Of a stretch of 12,051 bases of DNA, positions 6,988 through 12,051 are shown in pieces; the stretch's first letter is position 1; each line of letters opens with the position of its first letter. A model generated the notes under the pieces. The model was not told the DNA's origin, searched no databases, and saw only the letters and a list, made by a program, of their open reading frames with translations. The DNA is from Candidatus Njordarchaeota archaeon (GTDB taxonomy: Archaea; Asgardarchaeota; Njordarchaeia; Njordarchaeales; JAHKLH01): positions 1-12,051 of the forward strand of contig JAHKLH010000029.1 in NCBI GenBank assembly GCA_029856635.1, read 5' to 3'. The position numbers were made by a program, and so were the translations under genes.

Positions 6988-7976
6988 TAGAAACTTCTTT
7001 CTATGACAAACTTAGCCAATGTTATCAAATCTGCTTTTGCTTCTGAATCCGGTAATTCTCTAATAACTGATATAGCTTCTTCTGCATACTTCATAGCTAA
7101 TTCTTTCGTTGCAATGTCTGCCCCAGTCTTCTTAATTATCTCTATAGCCTCTTGTATTTCTCGCTCAGTTTTTTGTTCTTTCATTAGAATGTCAAGAAGC
7201 TTTTTCCTATCTTCTTCATTTGCTTTTTCAAGAGCATACAGAATTGGGTATGTCTTCTTTCCTTCTCTAACATCGCTCCCCACCGGTTTTCCAGTTTTCT
7301 CTTCGCTACCGAATAAACCAAGCCAATCATCTACCATTTGGAATGCAATTCCCATTTTTTCGCCATACTCACCAAGTATGTTGATGTATTTTTCTTCTGC
7401 GCTTGCTGACATAGCTCCAAATCTGCAACATGTTCTGAAGAGCCATGCAGTTTTCTTTTTAATCATCTCGAAATATTCTTCAATACTTACATCTTTTCTC
7501 TTCTCAAAGGCCATGTCTAAAGCTTGTCCTTCACATATGATCACTGCTGTTTCAGTGAATTCCTCAATAATTCTTTTTATAATTTCCGAGGGTAAGTTTG
7601 ACTTAGCTACTAACTCATATGCTTTTGCATGAAGAAGATCTCCTGCTAAAATAGCCATTGGAACACCCCATACAGTATGAACTGTTGGTACTCCTCTGCG
7701 GAACTCATCTTGATCCATTATATCGTCATGAATTAGCGTGAATGTATGAAATAGTTCAACTGCTGCTGCAACAGGCAAGACTTTTTCTATGTCATCACAA
7801 AATAGATTATATGTTGTAAGGACTAAGAAGGGCCTGAGTCTTTTTCCTCCAGCTTTAATTAAATGCTTGCAAGCATCATACAACTCTTTAATATCGCCGG
7901 CGAGATTCGTAAGCATATACTCATCAACAAGTTTTGCTTTTCCTTTGATCTTCTTAAGTAAATTCTCGAAAGCCAT
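6987..7976 (-). CDS. Geranylgeranyl diphosphate synthase (trans-polyprenyl diphosphate synthase)
   Basis: It condenses isopentenyl diphosphate with allylic diphosphates to make the isoprenoid chain of archaeal lipids. From the ATG at 7976 it has 329 residues with GGKRLRP at 43-49, the first aspartate-rich motif DDIMD at 84-88, RRG at 93-95, GQALD at 150-154, KT at 175-176, and the second motif FQMVDD at 212-217. The second motif is DDxxG rather than DDxxD, as in many short-chain archaeal and bacterial enzymes. Phe79, five residues before the first motif, is the position that limits product length; a large residue there fits a C20 product, as in Sulfolobus GGPP synthase. A GTG three codons upstream (7985) is an alternative start, but a TATA-like box at 8004-8011 places the transcript start near 7981, favouring the ATG. 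First gene of a two-gene lipid operon with the reductase. Confidence 0.94.
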   Translation of the reverse strand: MAFENLLKKIKGKAKLVDEYMLTNLAGDIKELYDACKHLIKAGGKRLRPFLVLTTYNLFCDDIEKVLPVAAAVELFHTFTLIHDDIMDQDEFRRGVPTVHTVWGVPMAILAGDLLHAKAYELVAKSNLPSEIIKRIIEEFTETAVIICEGQALDMAFEKRKDVSIEEYFEMIKKKTAWLFRTCCRFGAMSASAEEKYINILGEYGEKMGIAFQMVDDWLGLFGSEEKTGKPVGSDVREGKKTYPILYALEKANEEDRKKLLDILMKEQKTEREIQEAIEIIKKTGADIATKELAMKYAEEAISVIRELPDSEAKADLITLAKFVIERSF

Positions 7977-8299
7977 ATGGAACACATTCGTAGGTTTGCA
8001 AAGATATTAAACATTGCAATACTGTGTAAAGATGCTATCTAAAAAGATATTGATTATATTTAAATAGCTCTTTAGTTACTTCCATATATCATATCTTGCT
8101 CAATCTAGGAAATTAAGAATCCATGTAGAGCTCATTTTTGTTGTTAAAATGGAAGGTTAAAACCATAATTTTCACAATACGATATTCAACAACATATAAT
8201 TATATCTAATCTCATGATACTGAGCTTAAACTAAATCAATCACAATGTTAGGATTGCGATATTCTTCAAACTTTTACTTTTTATAAATCTGGTGATAGC
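7977..8299. other. Divergent spacer between lipid operon and dipeptide epimerase
   Basis: The 323 bases are very AT-rich and hold no frame that looks coding. AAAGAT-type words recur at about 8000, 8028 and 8043, and GCGATATTCTTCAA near 8257 resembles ACGATATTCAACAA near 8180, but neither is strong. TTTATAAAT at 8279-8287 looks like a TATA box yet is only about 17 bases from the epimerase ATG, too close to serve that start in the usual geometry. No RNA gene is visible. Confidence 0.45.
8004..8011 (-). promoter_or_regulatory. TATA-like box of the lipid operon
   Basis: On the minus strand this reads TTTAATAT, centred about 26 bases before position 7981, so the message would begin about five bases before the ATG at 7976. 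No Shine-Dalgarno site is seen before that ATG, in keeping with a nearly leaderless transcript. A second AT-rich stretch, TTTAAATATAATC on the minus strand near 8055-8066, could be an alternative box giving a longer leader. Confidence 0.4.
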
Positions 8300-9454
8300 A
8301 TGGTAAGAATCTCGTCAATCAATGTATTTAGCTTTGATATTAGATTAAAAGAGCCCTTTAGAATCTCGTTTCAAACATTTACACATGTAGAGAATATTTT
8401 AGTTGTAATTAAAACAGATTCTGAATTAATTGGTTATGGAGAAGCTGCACCATTCAAACCAATTACTGGTGATTCACGTGAAGAGGCAATAAAATTTTCT
8501 TCATATGCTGTTGGGAGACTTCTAGGAATGGATCCAACAAATATCGAAGAAATTCATAAGACACTTGAGGAAATAGAAAAGTTAACTGGTTTGCGAAGCC
8601 AAACAGTTAAGGCAGCAATTGATATGGCATGCTACGATATTCTAGGAAAAATGAAAAACATGCCAGTATACAAAATACTAGGAGCAAAGAAGCCAAACAT
8701 AATTCCGAATACGATAACGATAGGCATCAAAAGTATACATGAAACTGAAAAAACTGCACGTGAATATTTAGAGAAATTCAGAGAGAATGGCTTGAAAAGA
8801 ATAAAATTAAAATTGTCAGGTAATCCACGAGACGATTATGAGCGAGTAATGGTTGTAGCTAAATTATTTGATGGCGAATTAACTCTAGACGCTAATCAAG
8901 CATACGTAGATCCAGATACTGCTGTTAGAGTGTTCAGAAAACTTTATGATGAACTAGGAGACAGAATTGTTCTAATAGAAGAACCTTGTCCCAAAGGTGA
9001 TTTAGATAAGATGAAATACGTAAAAGAACACGTTGATATCCCAATTTTTGCTGACGAATCCGCCGCAACATATGAAGATGCTGTAAAAATCGCAAAACAA
9101 AATGCCGCTGATGGAATAAATATAAAATTACAAAAAGCAGGAGGTATTTTCTGGGGATTAAAAATAGCAGAGATTGCTCATGAATATGGATTAAAATTAA
9201 TGGTTGGTTGCATGCTTGAAAGTGGAATATCAATTTCTGCAGGGGTTCATTTTGCAACAGCCGTTAGGGATGTCATAAATACTGATCTTGATTCTGATTT
9301 AACATTGCCTTTGGATATTGTAGATGAAAATACTCGACCTTTATTCAAAAATGGTGCAAGAATACCAAAAGATGCTCCTGGATTAGGCATTAAATTAAAA
9401 CCATGGGTATTAGATTTAATAGAGTCTAATTTAGTAGTTCAAAGAATAATTTAA
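8300..9454 (+). CDS. Enolase-superfamily dipeptide epimerase (L-Ala-D/L-Glu epimerase type)
   Basis: The 384-residue protein belongs to the muconate-lactonizing subgroup of the enolase superfamily. It has an N-terminal capping domain (about 1-125) and a TIM barrel. Catalytic lysines are in KLKLS (K169 and K171) and NIKLQK (K276). Metal ligands are D197 (LDANQ), E227 (IEEP) and D252 (ADES). DLDSD at 329-333 supplies the DxD pair that in dipeptide epimerases binds the substrate's free amino group, which separates it from muconate cycloisomerase and o-succinylbenzoate synthase. It probably inverts the second residue of a dipeptide; the actual dipeptide cannot be told. The start is fixed by GGTGAT at 8291-8296, whose alignment to the 16S tail gives normal spacing. 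The M20 peptidase gene is convergent with it, hinting at peptide use. Confidence 0.88.
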   Translation: MVRISSINVFSFDIRLKEPFRISFQTFTHVENILVVIKTDSELIGYGEAAPFKPITGDSREEAIKFSSYAVGRLLGMDPTNIEEIHKTLEEIEKLTGLRSQTVKAAIDMACYDILGKMKNMPVYKILGAKKPNIIPNTITIGIKSIHETEKTAREYLEKFRENGLKRIKLKLSGNPRDDYERVMVVAKLFDGELTLDANQAYVDPDTAVRVFRKLYDELGDRIVLIEEPCPKGDLDKMKYVKEHVDIPIFADESAATYEDAVKIAKQNAADGINIKLQKAGGIFWGLKIAEIAHEYGLKLMVGCMLESGISISAGVHFATAVRDVINTDLDSDLTLPLDIVDENTRPLFKNGARIPKDAPGLGIKLKPWVLDLIESNLVVQRII

Positions 9455-9594
9455 TCCGACCAAAAAGCTCTTAACTTAGTTGTATTGGAACCAAATTTTT
9501 CACGCTATTTATAGCCAAATTACTGATTAATGTTAAAAAATTAAGGGAAAAACAATTGAATTAAATTCATAAAAATAAACTAGATATTAGATTC
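9455..9594. terminator. Convergent spacer with oligo-T runs on both strands
   Basis: The gap between the convergent epimerase and M20 genes holds T5 at 9496-9500 for the plus strand and A6 at 9535-9540, read as T6 on the minus strand. Each lies at a reasonable distance past the stop it would serve. Nothing else is seen. Confidence 0.35.
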
Positions 9595-10902
9595 TTAGCT
9601 TAGTTTCATAATTAAATAATAATATCCTTGAAGAGCTAACATCAAATCATCTATATGTATCTTTTCATCAGCCATATGGGGATTAAAACAATCAATCGTG
9701 TGTTTTGTGACAAAGAAATGAAAAACAGGTATGCCTAATTTTCGTAGCCACGCAGAATCACTTGTCCCTGTCATAAATACTGGCAATGGTTCATATTTTA
9801 GAGTCCTTATAACATCACATATTGCATTATGTAATAGAGAATTTTCTGGATTTGTGTATGTTGATGGTATGTACGTTCTTAATCGTATTTCTATACCACG
9901 ACAATATTTAGTTATAATCTTACGAAGATCCTTCTCGTTTTGCTCAGGAAAACCCCTTAAATCAACTGTAGCTTTTGCTTCTCTTGGGATAACATTTTCG
10001 GCAGTTCCTCCATAGACCATCGTTTTTGCGATTGTTATATGAGTTAACGCATGCAATGATCTTGCAAGTTCTTTATTTTTCTTTTCAATCAATTTTATTA
10101 TGAGTTTATTCGTAATTCTATTGGTTAAAAAATAAGAATAAAATCCTAGTGTTTTCTTTAGAGCCTTTTTAACAGGGTTGGAGATAAAAAACACTCCATC
10201 AGGAATTCTAAGTAAAATTTTTGCGAGAGAATCTATTGGATTCTTTACACCATATGGTGTACTCGAATGCTTTCCTTCTCCCACGACAATAATATCATAT
10301 GTCGCCGAACTCTTTTCTCCAAATATAATCATCTGAAACTCCTTGTTGTTTATTCTCACCAATCCGCCTAGTTCTCCAATTGCACCATGAATTCCTTTGA
10401 AAACATCTGGTCTGTGTTTGATAAGATAACGTACACCATGATTAGGATGTTGCGTTTCTTCATCGGCTGCAATAAGTAATCTGACTTTGCCTTTGAAATC
10501 AAGTCCAAGTCTATGAAGAAGAATTGCCAAATATACCATGACAGTGACTTGTCCCTTATTATCGAATGCACCTCTACCATATATCCAACCATTACGTTCA
10601 ATACCTGCAAAAGGAGGTACAGTCCATCCTTCCCCCGCTGGAACAACATCAGCATGTCCAATGATCATGAGATTAAATCCATTTCCTCTTTTTCCTCGAA
10701 TATCAATAATCAAGTTTCCACGTCCTGGCGCGCTCTCAATTAGTTCATAAGTTTCAATACCCTCTTTCTCTAATATTCTTATTATTTCCTCAGCAACTTT
10801 TGTCTCATCCCCATTTATGGAAGGAATCTGTATTAGTCTCTTTAGAAGTTCACACATCTCTTTTGGGTCTATATAATCGCTGAAATTAATATGTGGTAGC
10901 AT
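9595..10902 (-). CDS. M20-family metallopeptidase / amidohydrolase (ArgE/DapE/ACY1 type)
   Basis: A di-zinc hydrolase of 435 residues that would cleave a peptide or N-acyl amino acid in the cytoplasm; no signal peptide is present. The first metal site shows as GHADVVPAG with H83 and D85, the bridging aspartate as GRGAFDNKG with D114, the general-base and ligand pair as ADEET with E148 and E149, a further acidic ligand candidate as GELGG with E177, and the final histidine as PHMADE with H409. A lid or dimerisation domain lies between about 190 and 310 and contains a Lys-rich stretch. The ATG at 10902 is preceded by GGTGA at 10907-10911. Members include ArgE, DapE, carboxypeptidases and dipeptidases, and sequence does not separate them here. 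The neighbouring dipeptide epimerase fits, but does not prove, a dipeptidase role. Confidence 0.9.
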   Translation of the reverse strand: MLPHINFSDYIDPKEMCELLKRLIQIPSINGDETKVAEEIIRILEKEGIETYELIESAPGRGNLIIDIRGKRGNGFNLMIIGHADVVPAGEGWTVPPFAGIERNGWIYGRGAFDNKGQVTVMVYLAILLHRLGLDFKGKVRLLIAADEETQHPNHGVRYLIKHRPDVFKGIHGAIGELGGLVRINNKEFQMIIFGEKSSATYDIIVVGEGKHSSTPYGVKNPIDSLAKILLRIPDGVFFISNPVKKALKKTLGFYSYFLTNRITNKLIIKLIEKKNKELARSLHALTHITIAKTMVYGGTAENVIPREAKATVDLRGFPEQNEKDLRKIITKYCRGIEIRLRTYIPSTYTNPENSLLHNAICDVIRTLKYEPLPVFMTGTSDSAWLRKLGIPVFHFFVTKHTIDCFNPHMADEKIHIDDLMLALQGYYYLIMKLS

Positions 10903-11143
10903 TTTTTCACCAATTTTTATAATTAAGATATAGTTTTGCGCTTATTTTGGTCTTTGGATGTATCATTTAATCGTAGCAACTTAACTATTAAATTTTGTTT
11001 AATAGGTAAATATTACCAATAACTCATTTTAATTAATAACATACAAAAATCTTTCTAATTAAACGCGAATTAATGAGCTATAATTTTTTGGAGCTTAATG
11101 ACAATAAGAAAGTATGCAATCATTAATACTTTTGGCGAGTAAT
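10903..11143. other. Divergent spacer between M20 gene and small membrane protein
   Basis: AT-rich, with no coding frame of note. GGTAAATATTACC at 11005-11017 is an inverted repeat with 5-base arms and a 3-base centre, a weak operator candidate midway between the two genes. CTATAATTT at 11078-11086 could be the TATA box of the right-hand gene, predicting a transcript start near 11107. The words AATGAGCT and GGAGCTTAATG flank it. Confidence 0.35.
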
Positions 11144-11683
11144 ATGAAGAAGAAAATTATTGCTGTTTTAGTAGTAGTTATTTTGATAAGTTTAGTGTAT
11201 TTTCTCTTCGTTAACAAGGTTAGAATCGTAGTTATAGAAGGTGGTGTTGAAATCACGCAAGCAGGTTACATAACTTTACAAGTCCCAAGAATGCTCCCCT
11301 CAGCAGATGTTTCAATAAAAGATGTACCATATATCAACTATAAAACTGCTACTAGTAAAGGAAAACCAACAGTAACACGTTCTAACCCTGTTGAGTTACC
11401 AGGTGTTGTTGAATTAACAATCACATTTAAGCTAACTACACCTACAGGTACTATACTTGAATTTGAACCATTAAAATTAGGTGCAGGTGGTGTGCATAAT
11501 TTTACGCTTATCGTAGGTCCCGATGAAAGTGTTTCTGGCAATGGCACATTTACTCTTGAAATAACATTTCAACTCTCAGTAACACCGCCAGCTGGGTTAT
11601 CAACAACAGTGACCATAACGATTATCATAGAGTTCAATCCTGCCACTGGAGAAAAAACTCCACCTCGTATTATACGTGGTTAA
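11144..11683 (+). CDS. Small membrane-anchored protein with extracellular beta-rich domain, unknown function
   Basis: From the ATG at 11144 the protein has 179 residues: a short basic start (MKKK), one hydrophobic helix at about 4-24, then a Thr/Val/Ile-rich outer domain with alternating residues typical of a beta sandwich, and a short basic, Pro-containing end. An in-frame ATG at 11114 would add ten residues; I prefer the later one because it puts the basic residues right before the helix, and GGCGAG at 11134-11139 is a possible though weak ribosome site. Two sequons, NFT and NGT, lie in the outer part. There are no cysteines or catalytic motifs. The general look resembles LEA14/WHy-type or immunoglobulin-like envelope domains, but I cannot assign a family. 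Transcribed alone, with T6 at 11718-11723 as likely terminator. Confidence 0.7.
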   Translation: MKKKIIAVLVVVILISLVYFLFVNKVRIVVIEGGVEITQAGYITLQVPRMLPSADVSIKDVPYINYKTATSKGKPTVTRSNPVELPGVVELTITFKLTTPTGTILEFEPLKLGAGGVHNFTLIVGPDESVSGNGTFTLEITFQLSVTPPAGLSTTVTITIIIEFNPATGEKTPPRIIRG

Positions 11684-11717
11684 GTGTCTAATTTAAGGAA
11701 TTCAATATTTTGAGAAA

Positions 11718-11723
11718 TTTTTT
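11718..11723 (+). terminator. Oligo-T stretch after the small membrane protein
   Basis: Six T lie about 35 bases past the stop at 11683, followed by further T-rich sequence. This fits a hairpin-free archaeal terminator. Confidence 0.35.
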
Positions 11724-11833
11724 CTTGATTTATTTTACTCACCACTGATGGTTCTAATCATAATTGCTCTAATTAGAAAAATTGCGCCCAAATAAAATTG
11801 AATTTCACTTTGAAATCCACATAGTATTTTTTT

Positions 11834-11860
11834 AATTTCTTTAGCATGATTAAAGAAATT
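11834..11860. repeat. Perfect 10-base inverted repeat followed by T-run
   Basis: AATTTCTTTA (11834-11843), a 7-base loop GCATGAT, then TAAAGAAATT (11851-11860) and further T residues. The stem has one G-C pair and is weak as RNA. It lies 38 bases before the ATG at 11899, where an operator or promoter element of that gene would be expected; a terminator role for the gene ending at 11683 is also possible. Confidence 0.45.
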
Positions 11861-11898
11861 TTTGTATGACTTAGATGAATTTCTCTTTAGGTGATGAG

Positions 11899-12051
11899 AT
11901 GGTTCTTTCGAAGGATATAATAATGAAAGCAATAAAGAAGTTCAATGAAACTTTTGCGCCAGAGACTACTGCAGAGTTCGTAGGAATTTCAAAAGATGAA
12001 AATAAATTTGCTGTGAAATTCTCTCGAGCATGCATGAGTTGTGGAATGTAT
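11899..12051 (+). CDS. N-terminal part of a CxxC protein, cut by the window edge
   Basis: Fifty-one codons are present from the ATG at 11899 to the last base, with no stop. A very good Shine-Dalgarno site, AGGTGAT at 11889-11895, precedes it by three bases, which aligns normally with the 16S tail and makes this a real start. The sequence begins MVLSKDIIMKAIKKFNETF, has a strand-like stretch NKFAVKFS, then a CMSCGMY motif at 45-51. Two cysteines in CxxC could bind a metal or iron-sulfur cluster, or act in redox. I faintly recall small archaeal proteins of unknown function with a similar pattern of strand then CxxCG-aromatic, but I cannot name the family. The gene follows the hairpin at 11834-11860. 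Confidence 0.75.
   Translation, partial: MVLSKDIIMKAIKKFNETFAPETTAEFVGISKDENKFAVKFSRACMSCGMY

Noticed and set aside
7320..7340. Second aspartate motif of the polyprenyl synthase reads DDxxG, suggesting a damaged or inactive enzyme
   Set aside because: Glycine at that position is frequent in functional short-chain archaeal and bacterial synthases, and the first motif and all other landmarks are intact.
7003..7632. A 209-codon open frame on the plus strand inside the GGPP synthase gene
   Set aside because: Antisense to a clearly conserved enzyme, with Ser/Phe-rich composition and no ribosome site.
8279..8287. TTTATAAAT as the TATA box of the dipeptide epimerase gene
   Set aside because: It is only about 17 bases before the ATG, which would put the transcript start inside the gene, downstream of the ribosome site at 8291-8296.
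11735..11932. A 65-codon minus-strand frame at the right end
   Set aside because: It begins at a TTG without a ribosome site, overlaps the start of the plus-strand CxxC gene that has a strong Shine-Dalgarno site, and spans the inverted repeat.
1..12051. CRISPR arrays, insertion sequences, tRNA or rRNA genes, defence systems
   Set aside because: No regularly spaced repeats, transposase-like frames with terminal repeats, cloverleaf-like or rRNA-like stretches were seen; the gene content is metabolic and envelope-related.

Overview
This AT-rich window looks archaeal. The support comes from several genes together: a form III RuBisCO beside a ribose-1,5-bisphosphate isomerase (an archaeal AMP-degradation pair), a geranylgeranyl diphosphate synthase followed by a geranylgeranyl reductase (archaeal membrane lipid synthesis), Shine-Dalgarno (SD) sites of the GGTGA type, TATA-like boxes about 26 bases before start codons, and oligo-T terminators. 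I cannot place it below domain level from sequence alone; a lineage near Thermoproteota or Asgard archaea would fit but is not shown.

Layout, left to right. Positions 1-156 hold the possible tail of a plus-strand gene cut by the window edge. On the minus strand, 163-1122 encodes ribose-1,5-bisphosphate isomerase. A 373-base divergent spacer follows, with a leaderless-type promoter, a palindrome, a near-perfect 15-base direct repeat and a short broken reading frame. Then come the plus-strand RuBisCO gene (1496-2770) and an 850-residue secreted, membrane-anchored and sequon-rich surface protein (2946-5498). The minus-strand pair 6987-7976 (GGPP synthase) and 5569-6975 (geranylgeranyl reductase) forms a tight operon, convergent with the surface protein gene across a symmetrical oligo-T/oligo-A terminator.

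After a 323-base divergent spacer comes a plus-strand enolase-superfamily dipeptide epimerase (8300-9454), convergent with a minus-strand M20 metallopeptidase (9595-10902). The right end holds a small single-pass membrane protein with a beta-rich outer domain (11144-11683), a hairpin-bearing spacer, and the first 51 codons of a plus-strand gene with a CxxC motif that runs off the edge.

How they work together: the isomerase and RuBisCO would turn ribose-1,5-bisphosphate, made from nucleoside monophosphates by AMP phosphorylase (not in this window), into 3-phosphoglycerate. The lipid operon makes the C20 isoprenoid chain and saturates it. The epimerase and M20 enzyme suggest peptide or amino-acid scavenging. 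The two envelope proteins are of unknown function. I found no mobile element, CRISPR array, tRNA or rRNA, and no convincing wholly new multi-gene system. The least explained items are the large surface protein, the broken small frames in the spacers, the altered loop 6 of RuBisCO and the hairpin near the right end.
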